Shown: positions 55,515-63,263, counted from the first letter of the stretch. The stretch is DNA of 64,000 nucleotides from Planctomycetota bacterium (GCA_019456255.1 VRUG01000002.1:145314-209313), one strand, 5' to 3'. Notes: a model not told the origin generated them from the letters alone. Numbers and translations: made by a program.

Positions 55515-55948
55515 AATATCATAGCCCCTAAGGACTGTCTTAGTTTTAGCAAGAAATATGCCAACTAATAATAATAAACAGATAACCGTCATTATTTGTA
55601 GCTAACAGTCGTGTACAAAAAAACTTACGTAGCAAACTCATTTTTTAAGGCCGTATGGTAAGAGTGTTGAGTTTTAACGCCGTGTTGTTTTTTGTGAACA
55701 TGGCTGACAACCAAGCACCCCATTTTTACATTATAGGACGGTAAAATGGGCAATATTAGAGAAGTTAGGCAGATGTTTACAAAAAACAACACATGTTTCG
55801 GTAAAATAAACATCAAAACAGATTTAATCGGAGATGATTGCAAAGCGCCCTATGCCAAATACCGCGACACTTTGCGTTCTGTGAGAAAGAAACTGGTGAC
55901 TGTGCCTCAGAAAGGGGCTTATTTCTTTTGGATACCGATTGCCAGCGC
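55432..55948. other. Gene-poor spacer between thiE and greA
   Basis: About 500 bases with no convincing gene. It contains the 5' part of the thiE leader RNA candidate and the long inverted repeat described at 55682-55792. Confidence 0.5.
55682..55792. repeat. Long inverted repeat element with nested hairpin
   Basis: Two 20-base arms, GTGTTGTTTTTTGTGAACAT (55682-55701) and ATGTTTACAAAAAACAACAC (55773-55792), are complementary with one mismatch. Inside, CCCATTTTTAC (55719-55729) pairs with GTAAAATGGG (55741-55750) with one bulge. Weaker complementarity continues outside the arms. The form suits a MITE-like element or a highly folded RNA. No flanking target duplication was identified. Confidence 0.7.
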
Positions 55949-56434
55949 TTAATCAATTTCCGGCTTGGCAATACCAATTACTTCTAAATTACGGGTACCG
56001 CTGGGGATTGTAAACGACACCTTGTCTCCTACCGAGTGTCCAACAATAGAACTTCCTATCGGCGAGCGAATCGAAACACTTCCTGTATCAAAATCAGCAT
56101 CATCAGGGCCCAGTAATTGGTAGACCACTGTTTCGTTGGTATCTAAATCCAACAAAGACACAACGGTGCCAAACAAAGCCCGGTCGCATTCAACTTTTGT
56201 GCAATCAATGATATCTGCCCGGTTCAGCTTTCCCTTTAATTCACCAATTCGCCCTACTATGTGGCTTTGGCGCTCACGCCCGTAAATATACGCCCCGTTT
56301 TCCTTTAAATCGCCGTCATCACGTGCTTCGGCAACAGCTTTGCGAACCTCTGGCAGCTCGACCGTCTCAAGTTGGGCTAATTCGGCCATAAGTTTGTTGT
56401 AACCAGTTCTTGACATTGATTCAAGTTCAGACAT
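55949..56434 (-). CDS. greA: Transcription elongation factor GreA
   Basis: Rescues backtracked RNA polymerase by stimulating transcript cleavage. An N-terminal coiled coil (about 1-80) carries the acidic tip in ARDDGDLKENGAYIYGRERQ, and the C-terminal FKBP-like domain has VGHSVGDKVSFTIPSG. 161 residues. GAGGG precedes the ATG. Its promoter overlaps a perfect palindrome. Confidence 0.93.
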   Translation of the reverse strand: MSELESMSRTGYNKLMAELAQLETVELPEVRKAVAEARDDGDLKENGAYIYGRERQSHIVGRIGELKGKLNRADIIDCTKVECDRALFGTVVSLLDLDTNETVVYQLLGPDDADFDTGSVSIRSPIGSSIVGHSVGDKVSFTIPSGTRNLEVIGIAKPEID

Positions 56435-56491
56435 CCAAAGATACCCTCATGTATTAAATAGTTTTTTTCTTAATTTTATCCGACGTCGATA

Positions 56492-56521
56492 ATCTTATCC
56501 AATTTACCTTGACCGGTCAAG
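56492..56521 (-). promoter_or_regulatory. greA promoter overlapping a palindrome
   Basis: Minus-strand TTGACC (56515-56520) and TAAGAT (56492-56497) with a 17-base spacer. The -35 box is half of the perfect palindrome CTTGACCGGTCAAG (56508-56521), a possible operator. Confidence 0.5.
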
Positions 56522-56553
56522 AATTTGTTCTTTCAACACCCCTTTTATTATTC

Positions 56554-57597
56554 CTATTTCAAGCTGTCCATCACTTCCTGCAGAGAAATTTCCGCGTACG
56601 CAATTGAAGTGTCAGCGACGCCGTAATAGATTCGAAGCTTACCCTCTTCGCAGAGTAGCCCGCAGTTGAAAACAACATTTCCGAAAAACCCCTCGATTTC
56701 ATAATCCGTCTCTGGCGCAAGAATCGGCTTATCGCTGCGCCCGATGATCTTCCAGGGCTCTTTGATATCGAACAACACTGCCCCTAAGCAATAGCGGTTA
56801 TCATCATCGACGCCATGATAAACTTCAAGCCAACCTTCATCAGTTCTAAAAGGTACCGCACTTGCACCAAGCCTATGGCAATCGAAAGTACCTTCCGCCG
56901 AACCCATCAGGTAATGATGATTACCCCAGTGTTTCAGGTCGTTTGATTCAGCGATCCACATCTCATATTTTTCAAACAATGGTGTCACAGGCCTGTGAAT
57001 CGCGTAATATTTACCTTCAATCTTTTCGGGGAAAAGCACGACATCTTTATTGTCCGGACAGAAAATTATCCCGTGACGTTCAATGCTCCCGAAATCTTTT
57101 GTCGATGCCAGAGCGGTTGTCACTCCAAGCGGAGACACCGCGACATAAGTAATATAGTAAGTGTCACCGATAAGGCTTATTCTCGGGTCTTCGAGACCGA
57201 ATGTTTCATAAGCAGTTGCGGGAGACATGCAAGGCTTGTCGTCAATCTCAAAGTGGATACCATCTTTACTTCGTGCGATTCTAAAATGTGATAGCGATGT
57301 CAGAAATTTACCCTCTGGTGTGATAGTCATTCGGGGGTCGGAAAAATCCAGCAAAGAGTCTTTCTTTGAAAACTCTTTGACGGCAATCTGCTTTTTTTCA
57401 ACATCATAAACAGCGGTATATTCGATGTCAGGATTTGAACTGGCAGGCCTTTCAGCTACGCGAATAAGCAGGATTATTTCATCTCCAAGCCGAGTTACAC
57501 CGGTATTAAACGCCCCAATAACCTCATAGCCCGCCTGCCAGGGCGTAACGTCCTTTGGTTCTATTATGGGATTCTCCGGACAGCGATAAACATTCAT
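56554..57597 (-). CDS. Glycoside phosphorylase, GH130 family
   Basis: 347-residue five-bladed propeller phosphorylase acting on beta-mannosides. NPIIEPKDV, GAFNTGVTRLGDEIILLIRVAER, FSDPRMTITPEGKF, ETFGLEDPRISLIGDTYYITY, LFPEKIEGKYYAIHRP and VYHGVDDDNRYCLGAVLFD are GH130 hallmarks; the general acid Asp lies in the LEDPRI block. The exact substrate (mannosyl-glucose or mannooligosaccharides) is not resolved. AAAGGAA precedes the ATG. Monocistronic by spacing. Confidence 0.93.
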   Translation of the reverse strand: MNVYRCPENPIIEPKDVTPWQAGYEVIGAFNTGVTRLGDEIILLIRVAERPASSNPDIEYTAVYDVEKKQIAVKEFSKKDSLLDFSDPRMTITPEGKFLTSLSHFRIARSKDGIHFEIDDKPCMSPATAYETFGLEDPRISLIGDTYYITYVAVSPLGVTTALASTKDFGSIERHGIIFCPDNKDVVLFPEKIEGKYYAIHRPVTPLFEKYEMWIAESNDLKHWGNHHYLMGSAEGTFDCHRLGASAVPFRTDEGWLEVYHGVDDDNRYCLGAVLFDIKEPWKIIGRSDKPILAPETDYEIEGFFGNVVFNCGLLCEEGKLRIYYGVADTSIAYAEISLQEVMDSLK

Positions 57598-57754
57598 TCA
57601 ACAATTCCTTTAATACCCAACCAAAACATGCCGACAATACAGCAGTGAAATAAGTTTGTTCAATAAACCCTTTAAGGCGTTGTAAGTCAAGCTCAAAACA
57701 AAGATTAAGCCATTGACTTACCAAGCTATTTTTTATACTATAGTTCTTTCAAAT

Positions 57755-57826
57755 GCCAACGTAGCTCAACGGTAGAGCCCTGGTTTTGTAAACCAGGGGT
57801 TGACGGTTCGAATCCGTCCGTTGGCT
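57755..57826 (+). tRNA. tRNA-Thr (anticodon TGT)
   Basis: Complete cloverleaf: acceptor GCCAACG with CGTTGGC, D-arm GCTC/GAGC, anticodon stem CTGGT/ACCAG with loop TTTGTAA (anticodon TGT, reading ACA), and T-arm GACGGTTCGAATCCGTC. CCA is not encoded. It borders the accessory minus-strand cluster to its right. Confidence 0.95.
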
Positions 57827-57849
57827 TTTCCATCGCGCCGAGAGGGGGT

Positions 57850-58356
57850 TTATATCAAAAGTTCATCAAGCTGTTTTTTCATTTTTTTATGCCATCGTTG
57901 ATTTATTCCAATGAAAGGGATTTGTAGGCCTCGAAGTTTAAGTTCTTGTTGTAATTCCTCAATGTAGATACCCTTGTCTTTAATAATAGTTCGTCCTTTA
58001 TTAAGGTAGGTTGGGGCACATGCTGGTGAAAATTCTACTCCTATAATTGCTAATATGCTTGTCCCTGCGCTAATTAAATTTGACATATAGTTCGTTTGGT
58101 CTTTTGCAATTTGCTGGCTTGTTTTCCGAAGCCCATTATTTTCATACCAGACCTTACCATGCAAATCTCGTTCTACGCCTCCTGCTTCACAATGGATTTC
58201 AGGGCAAGGCATCTGAAAGATATTGATATCGTTATCTAAACAAAATTGTATAACTGGTTTCACAATGGCGGGCGAAAATTTCGCTAGACCCTTGGCAACC
58301 GCAACCTGAGCAAGCAAACAATGTGAAATAAAAACGCACTTTCCCGACCTATTCAT
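57850..58356 (-). CDS. DUF523/TudS-like cysteine protein
   Basis: 168 residues. Its layout follows DUF523, whose TudS members are [4Fe-4S] 2-thiouracil desulfidases: SHCLLAQ (Cys13), MPCPEIHCEAGGVERD (Cys51) and an SPACAPTY loop (Cys113) give the three cluster cysteines. The alpha/beta ending resembles the family's GDGVTAELL region. It is a divergent branch, so the substrate is open. Last gene of a tight four-gene unit. Confidence 0.65.
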   Translation of the reverse strand: MNRSGKCVFISHCLLAQVAVAKGLAKFSPAIVKPVIQFCLDNDINIFQMPCPEIHCEAGGVERDLHGKVWYENNGLRKTSQQIAKDQTNYMSNLISAGTSILAIIGVEFSPACAPTYLNKGRTIIKDKGIYIEELQQELKLRGLQIPFIGINQRWHKKMKKQLDELLI

Positions 58357-58367
58357 CCCATTCTCTT

Positions 58368-58910
58368 TCAGATATTTGGCGAACGCAACAAATACTCAGA
58401 AAGCAACTGTTGGCGTTCTGTAAGTTCCCAAGGTAACGACACTACTTCGATTGCAAACCGGTCTATTGCTTCACGCATATAATCGTCAATCTGCAAAGCA
58501 AACCTAATTTCATCCTGTTCTGTGTGTACATTAACAGGCCATTTGTCTGATGGCTGAAGATGGAAGATGATATCGAAATACTTGAATAGACCAAGAATAT
58601 CATCGATTAGGGTGGAGTTTTTTTGGTTTGTCCGGTTTTCTGCATATAGAGTGAACGCAAGAATATCTAGTGGGGTCCTGTCGAAAAGTTGTACCTCTCC
58701 ATTGGAGTTGTCTAATATAATTTTAACTTGCTCAACCATCCACTGTGAACCTTCAAGGGTTTGGGTTTCCCTCATGGAAAACGGACATTGATTAACGAGC
58801 GGTGACAAAGAGATGGTTTCGATATTGAGCTTGGAATGCACTTTTAGGAATCTGCGAATAGTTTCTGTTTTTCCCGTCCAATTGGTGCCGGATAAGCCTA
58901 TTCTAAGCAT
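58368..58910 (-). CDS. P-loop nucleotide-kinase-like ATPase
   Basis: 180 residues of AAA_28/deoxynucleoside-kinase-like fold. Walker A GLSGTNWTGKTET is at residues 5-17. A DRTPLDILAF segment near residue 75 resembles the DRS/Walker B region of nucleoside kinases. AAAGGAG precedes the ATG, 3 bases after the methyltransferase stop. The substrate is unknown; phosphorylation of a nucleoside or small molecule is plausible. Confidence 0.7.
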   Translation of the reverse strand: MLRIGLSGTNWTGKTETIRRFLKVHSKLNIETISLSPLVNQCPFSMRETQTLEGSQWMVEQVKIILDNSNGEVQLFDRTPLDILAFTLYAENRTNQKNSTLIDDILGLFKYFDIIFHLQPSDKWPVNVHTEQDEIRFALQIDDYMREAIDRFAIEVVSLPWELTERQQLLSEYLLRSPNI

Positions 58911-58913
58911 AAG

Positions 58914-59684
58914 CTACTCCTTTAGACACTCAATAAATGAATACATCGGAACCTTGCCGCTTCGAGTGATATTTGAATTCATTCCGTTCTTGGTATTTTG
59001 TGCATAATCTTCCATATCAATAAACCAGTCTAATACCTGGTTGATACGAAAACCGGTACGGATACAAGTGTTTAAATAATCGGTAAATGGCCGGTAAAAA
59101 TAAGTCAATGGCCCCGCTACCCCTCCTATCTTAAGGTTTTGTATTTTGAAGGGTTTCGACAAATCCTTCGAAATCAAGAAGTTGCTATTATCGTCTGCAT
59201 TCCCTACTCTATAAAAATAAGGGTGAACCATAGCTATAACTGCCTTGCCTCCAGGCTTTGTTACACGATACATTTGTTTTATGGCGAGATCTAATTCTTC
59301 AAACCATATTAGCACTAAACTGGCAACAGTGACGTCAAAAAAATTGTCCAGATACGACAAACTTCTTATGTCTTGAACTTGAAATTTCCATTTAGATTGG
59401 ATATCGGGTTGTCCGACAATATCACAACTATAACCTTCACATGGTTTTACTTCATCTAAAAGCCATCCGTTACTACACCCAATATCTAAAAGCCGTTTTT
59501 CACTGCAATCCCCGATCATCCGAAGAAGATTTGGCTTTAAGCCACGCAGCCTCAAATAATGAGAATCTTGGCTTTGATTAGAGATTAATTGTGAGTAGGT
59601 TTCAGCTGTCTTGGGCCATACCTCCAGACAGGAGGCGTCCCTGACACTCGATTTATCTGCTTGTATTGTTCTATTGTGGCTCAT
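58914..59684 (-). CDS. Class I SAM-dependent methyltransferase
   Basis: 256 residues. SAM motif I is RLLDIGCSNGWLLDEV (about 72-87). FDVTVASLVLIWFEELDLAIKQM and TKPGGKAVIAMVHPYFY are the motif II-III region of Methyltransf_11/25 proteins. The small-molecule or nucleotide target is unknown. It lies 4 bases after the Nudix-like gene. Confidence 0.85.
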   Translation of the reverse strand: MSHNRTIQADKSSVRDASCLEVWPKTAETYSQLISNQSQDSHYLRLRGLKPNLLRMIGDCSEKRLLDIGCSNGWLLDEVKPCEGYSCDIVGQPDIQSKWKFQVQDIRSLSYLDNFFDVTVASLVLIWFEELDLAIKQMYRVTKPGGKAVIAMVHPYFYRVGNADDNSNFLISKDLSKPFKIQNLKIGGVAGPLTYFYRPFTDYLNTCIRTGFRINQVLDWFIDMEDYAQNTKNGMNSNITRSGKVPMYSFIECLKE

Positions 59685-59688
59685 TTTC

Positions 59689-60174
59689 CTATTTCACCCT
59701 GGGAGCAAAACGAATTTCACTAAGACCGCTCTGATAACAATAATCGGACCACATTCTCATGCAAAGTCCGCAGGTAGAGTTGGCAGAGGCCTCCAGATAT
59801 TGCTCCACAGTAAACCATGTCGAATCTGTATAATACCGTGGATTTAATTTAATTTCACCATCTAATTCAATTTGATAAAGATGCAAAGTTACCGGCACTT
59901 GCATTGGATTGTCAGAACATTTTGAGGATTTTAAGTACCGCTTCAATGTAACAGGGACTCCGCCTATCCGCTCATCCGACATTTTCTCCATTAACTTCTG
60001 AGCAGCGGCCAAATCGGTAAAATCAGGGAGTTCCTCCGGTGTGAACTGAATAGATAGCAAACTCCATACATTCGGATAATTTTTCATCTGTTCCGAACGC
60101 TTCACATAAAAAGTCCGCCCATCCTTACACCAAACACCTATCACCGCTTCTATCTGTCTTACTAAAGTCTCCAT
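59689..60174 (-). CDS. Nudix-fold protein lacking the Nudix box
   Basis: 161 residues. The N-terminal AVIGVWCKDGRTFYVKRSEQMKNYPNVWSLLSIQF follows Nudix strands A-B. The position of the Nudix box reads KLMEKMSDERIGGVPV, without the G-x5-E-x7-RE-x-x-EE residues. The C-terminal half has a Trp/Tyr-rich segment. It may bind rather than hydrolyse a nucleotide. ATG 60174 is used (AAGGA upstream); a TTG lies one codon earlier. First gene of the four-gene unit. Confidence 0.65.
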   Translation of the reverse strand: METLVRQIEAVIGVWCKDGRTFYVKRSEQMKNYPNVWSLLSIQFTPEELPDFTDLAAAQKLMEKMSDERIGGVPVTLKRYLKSSKCSDNPMQVPVTLHLYQIELDGEIKLNPRYYTDSTWFTVEQYLEASANSTCGLCMRMWSDYCYQSGLSEIRFAPRVK

Positions 60175-60232
60175 CAATCTTTCCTTAATCTCATTATATC
60201 ATTATTACTCTTTTAAATCAACCTGGTTCAAA

Positions 60233-61243
60233 TTATCCTGTTGGGGGCACTTTACGCTCTTCCCAATGAATTGGCTCAGTAAGTTCCCGGAGTATATGGA
60301 GAAGTGCTCTGCTTTGGTCCGTACTACTTAAAACGCATGTATTAAACGGGGTACTCTCTGAATCTGAAGCCCGCATAAAGAGAAATCTTGTTTCTGTCCC
60401 CCCTCTTTTGATTAAAGAGCACTTAACACCATTGAGTCCATTGTTGAAGATAAAGCATTTTTTCCCCATTAACAGTTCAAAAAGAGTGGTCCCGCCTTCC
60501 TGTTCCTTGAATGCGTCGAAAACCTCATTTTTTGGCCTATAGCTAATTAATTTTAGCTTATTGCTGTCACTAGTAGTAAACTTTTCAATAAAGTGTTTCA
60601 TATTTGGGTATTCACACAGCCAATCAAATGACCCACAAAAAATTGTTATACGCTCAGCACCTTTATAATATCTTAACATAGTTGCAATGTCTTCGCCTTT
60701 TTTCTTAACTTCCGAAGTTTTCATCCCTTGTTCTTTGAGATATTTACGAGCGTATTGTCTTTTGTAATAAATTCCTTGGATGACAGGTAAAACTGCAAAC
60801 CCGAAAGCGCATATAGCTATCATATCCGCAATAATTACAGTATAGAGTTTCTTTTCAATGAGAGTTTCAACATTGCTATCGAAGAATTTAAGTACGAAAT
60901 TTGGAACGACCTCAATAGCCACATGAGGTGTTCCGCCACAAATACGAATGATGTGTGCCGAAGCAAGACATATTGAAGCCACAGCAAATGCGCATAATAA
61001 CGCAAATAAAAGAACGTTGATATGTTGCCATGGAAAGAGGAATATCGTTTTGAAAAATTCAAAAATTGGCCTAAAAATCACTTTTCGAATTTTTTTATAT
61101 GTACAGACACTACATTTGTCAGCATTATTATCATCAGAGACATAAGTTTCCCATTTTTTATACAAACCTCGCAAATATGCAATTGTCGATATCAAACCAA
61201 CTAATGCAAGAATGAATCCTAAAATAACGAATGTTATTAGCAT
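60233..61243 (-). CDS. Membrane protein with cytoplasmic PLD-like-looking domain, unknown function
   Basis: 336 residues. Three hydrophobic helices (about 2-25, 77-99 and 138-160) precede a soluble C-terminal half containing AERITIFCGSFDWLCEYPNMKHF and KLKLISYRPKNEVFDAF. That pattern recalls non-catalytic phospholipase-D-like domains, but no HKD motif is present. GGAGAG precedes the ATG. It is preceded by the small zinc-ribbon gene on the same strand. Confidence 0.65.
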   Translation of the reverse strand: MLITFVILGFILALVGLISTIAYLRGLYKKWETYVSDDNNADKCSVCTYKKIRKVIFRPIFEFFKTIFLFPWQHINVLLFALLCAFAVASICLASAHIIRICGGTPHVAIEVVPNFVLKFFDSNVETLIEKKLYTVIIADMIAICAFGFAVLPVIQGIYYKRQYARKYLKEQGMKTSEVKKKGEDIATMLRYYKGAERITIFCGSFDWLCEYPNMKHFIEKFTTSDSNKLKLISYRPKNEVFDAFKEQEGGTTLFELLMGKKCFIFNNGLNGVKCSLIKRGGTETRFLFMRASDSESTPFNTCVLSSTDQSRALLHILRELTEPIHWEERKVPPTG

Positions 61244-61275
61244 ATTCGATTCTCTCCGAATAATTTATTTCTCTG

Positions 61276-61455
61276 CTATGATATCTTAGAGTTAGTTTTT
61301 CTTTGTCTTGGCCTGTCCCAGTAAGGAGATTTACATCTTGGGCAAACTTTGCAACCCAAACCAGCGTCATTGGGCTTCCATTCGTGCTCGCACCGATAGC
61401 ACCTATTGCCCGTAATCGGAACGCCCTTACCAAGCTTTTTATCTGATTTCTTCAA
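61276..61455 (-). CDS. Small zinc-ribbon protein
   Basis: 59 residues, starting at TTG. It carries CYRCEHEW and CKVCPRCKSPYWDRPR, a four-cysteine ribbon found in many short proteins of unknown role, often encoded beside regulators or membrane proteins. AAGG lies 13 bases upstream of the start, which is far. It ends 32 bases before the start of the membrane protein gene, so the two may be co-transcribed. Confidence 0.65.
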   Translation of the reverse strand: MKKSDKKLGKGVPITGNRCYRCEHEWKPNDAGLGCKVCPRCKSPYWDRPRQRKTNSKIS

Positions 61456-61693
61456 GTCTGCTTATATACCTTAAAATAATATATTAATTTTGATATTTCA
61501 ATAATAATATTTTTTAAAACATAGTTTTTTATTATATTATTATAAGTAATATAGTAATCGGCAAATTTCGGCTGTAAGGCCACCTTTTCTTTCAATTAGA
61601 CGTAAAATCCGCCACAAGTCTTCTTTATAGCGTCAAAAACCCCCTTGTGCGTGCGTAAAGACCCTGAAAGTTCATTTTTAGCCCAAAAACAGC

Positions 61694-61722
61694 TTGAAAA
61701 AAAACAAATAATCTGATATAAT
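61694..61722 (+). promoter_or_regulatory. Strong sigma-70 type promoter
   Basis: TTGAAA (61694-61699), a 17-base spacer and a perfect TATAAT (61717-61722), about 36 bases upstream of the N/P-rich reading frame. Confidence 0.65.
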
Positions 61723-61757
61723 ACGCGAACGTTCAACAACAAACGGGGGGCCTTGTT

Positions 61758-62165
61758 TTGGCCATTACTATTTTAAATTTGCTTAGTCTTTTCTTAATTC
61801 GTGCTTTGGCATTGATTCCTCATTCGGGCTTCTTAATTCAAAATTCGCTTCGCACTACACTTGTCGAGAGTCCTCTACAAATTCACCTTTTTATGCAAAA
61901 CGAACCCATTTTACAAAACATGAAAATAAACCTAACCTTATATCCAATAAAACATTACAACAATTTACACCATTTGGCTGAAGTTAAAACAAACCCAATT
62001 CAAACCCATTTTTCGGCAACCCAAAACGACACGACGCGAAACGAAGTGGATGGCCCGGTATTGTTCCGGAGCCTACTGTCGTTGCAGAATTACGAAAAAG
62101 AATACCTTTTAGGGGAATTAAAAAACAATAGCGGCATAGCCCACGCTATCAGTGCTTGGATATAA
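61758..62165 (+). CDS. Possible N/P-rich protein, or a non-coding dispersed element
   Basis: 135 codons from TTG, with GGGGGG 7 bases upstream and a consensus promoter ahead. Translation gives a hydrophobic opening (LNLLSLFLIRALALIPHSGF), then MQNEPILQNMKINLTLYP and KTNPIQTHFSATQND. No domain is present. From memory, similar NEPN/NPIQ-type frames recur in planctomycete assemblies; this was not checked. The frame runs through the duplicated amrB end, which argues that at least its 3' part is not a genuine gene. Confidence 0.3.
   Translation: MAITILNLLSLFLIRALALIPHSGFLIQNSLRTTLVESPLQIHLFMQNEPILQNMKINLTLYPIKHYNNLHHLAEVKTNPIQTHFSATQNDTTRNEVDGPVLFRSLLSLQNYEKEYLLGELKNNSGIAHAISAWI
62118..62158 (-). 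repeat. Displaced copy of the amrB 3' end (att-like repeat, copy 1)
   Basis: Matches 62388-62428 with about 90 percent identity. On the minus strand it encodes S-T-D-S-V-G-Y-A-A-I-V-F-stop, identical to the AmrB C-terminus. Every base difference is synonymous (AGC/AGT, GTG/GTA, TAT/TAC, ATT/ATA, stop TAA/TGA). Similarity ends abruptly further into the gene. Confidence 0.75.
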
Positions 62166-62258
62166 TATCCACAAGCTGAATTGAAGATATTTGGGTATCG
62201 GCAAAAAAATCAAGGAAGACCCGCATTTTGAGCATCATAGACGAGACACAAAAGAGTT

Positions 62259-62322
62259 TGTGACTCATATTTCGCATTTTGTGAGTCACAAGCCGGTTTG
62301 TCATTAATAGGTGAGTCACAAA
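62259..62322. repeat. Three TGAGTCACAA words, one inverted
   Basis: TTGTGACTCA at 62259-62268, and TGAGTCACAA at 62283-62292 and 62313-62322. The first two face each other with a 14-base gap; the second and third are direct, 30 bases apart (three helical turns). Possible binding sites or recombinase arm sites within the segment between the two amrB-end copies. Confidence 0.6.
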
Positions 62323-62387
62323 AAGTTCCGATAATCAGGACGACAATTACCGACAATCTTTATCCTTGAATAGACCTCTTGAAGGCC

Positions 62388-62428
62388 TCAAAAAACTATA
62401 GCGGCGTAGCCTACGCTATCAGTACTTG
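62388..62428 (-). repeat. Functional copy of the amrB 3' end (att-like repeat, copy 2)
   Basis: The last codons and stop of amrB, repeated 270 bases away at 62118-62158 with synonymous changes only. Confidence 0.75.
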
Positions 62429-63263
62429 AGGAACCCATTTTATTCAGCATTATTTCATTACTGTTAGTCTGCGCCAAAAGCACACCTTCACTCTTGCCGA
62501 GTTTTTTTGCCGCCGCAATCGCCGCCGCCGCTGCGCCAGCGCCGCAGGCATTATAATTCTCAGCAGAGTTGGCAAGTAACTGTTCGGCTTCTAATTTCAA
62601 TGCTAAGTCGATAAACGCTTTGTCATTTACTTCGTGGGCCCATTTGACTCCATCAGCGCCGGCACCTTTCGGAATGAAACCATACCGCGGGCCGTAATGT
62701 GTCAAATCGGTTGACCCGATGCAGACGATATTTTTATCTTCCTGACTACTTATGATTTCACCAACAGCCTCGCCCAGGGCAATCGCCTCTTCGCTCGGAG
62801 GTACGATGATCGGCAGTATCTTTGCGCCGCCAAAAAGATGCTGAATAAATGGTACCTGAACTTCAATGCTGTGTTCAGTTGCATGAGCGACGACATCATT
62901 TGCGATAGATATACGTTTTAAAACCTCACCAGCCAGATCCTCGTCGATTGCTATTGACCCAAGCGGTGTGTTCCAGCAGCCACTATCAAAGACAGCAGGG
63001 CCCGGACCAGAATAGCTGTGAGCTGCTCCGAAAATGACGAACGTATGGACCTTTTCCTCTCTTTCCCTTATAGCTGAAAATACCATCGCCGCAAGTTCGC
63101 CGCTAAATGTCCAACCGGCATGTGGAACGATACCCGCCGCTATTGTCTCCGGAAGCAGCTCAGGCGAAACCTCATGTTCGAGACATTCGCTTATCTGCTC
63201 AAGGCAGGAATCATGCTGCCCCGGATAAAACTGACCCGCCACAATAGGTTTTCTTGTCTGCAT
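62388..63263 (-). CDS. amrB: AmmeMemoRadiSam system protein B (MEMO1 family)
   Basis: 291 residues of the MEMO1 family, related to extradiol dioxygenases. KPIVAGQFYPG, GIVPHAGWTFSGELAA, VIFGAAHSYSGPGPAVFD, HATEHSIEVQVPFIQHLF, GSTDLTHYGPRYGF and YNACGAGAAAAAI match the AmmeMemoRadiSam B subfamily. That system usually includes a radical SAM enzyme and an AMMECR1 protein; neither is adjacent here. It is a putative metal-dependent enzyme of unknown substrate. Its 3' end is duplicated upstream. Confidence 0.93.
   Translation of the reverse strand: MQTRKPIVAGQFYPGQHDSCLEQISECLEHEVSPELLPETIAAGIVPHAGWTFSGELAAMVFSAIREREEKVHTFVIFGAAHSYSGPGPAVFDSGCWNTPLGSIAIDEDLAGEVLKRISIANDVVAHATEHSIEVQVPFIQHLFGGAKILPIIVPPSEEAIALGEAVGEIISSQEDKNIVCIGSTDLTHYGPRYGFIPKGAGADGVKWAHEVNDKAFIDLALKLEAEQLLANSAENYNACGAGAAAAAIAAAKKLGKSEGVLLAQTNSNEIMLNKMGSSSTDSVGYAAIVF

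Larger units (their letters stand above)
61456..62387. other. AT-rich spacer with promoter, N/P-rich reading frame and repeats
   Basis: About 930 bases. Contents: a very AT-rich stretch (61465-61560), a strong promoter (61694-61722), a 135-codon reading frame of doubtful status, three TGAGTCACAA words, and one copy of the duplicated amrB 3' end. No recognised gene. Confidence 0.5.

Noticed and set aside
55257..55560. TPP riboswitch before thiE
   Set aside because: The conserved CTGAGA and GCGTAGGGA-type elements were looked for by eye and not found.
55746..55952. 68-codon plus-strand frame ending at greA
   Set aside because: Its first codons are made of the right half of the long inverted repeat and its end overlaps the greA stop; no family is recognised.
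61158..61433. 91-codon minus-strand frame
   Set aside because: It overlaps the membrane protein start and reads the zinc-ribbon gene out of frame; the zinc-ribbon frame has the conserved cysteines.
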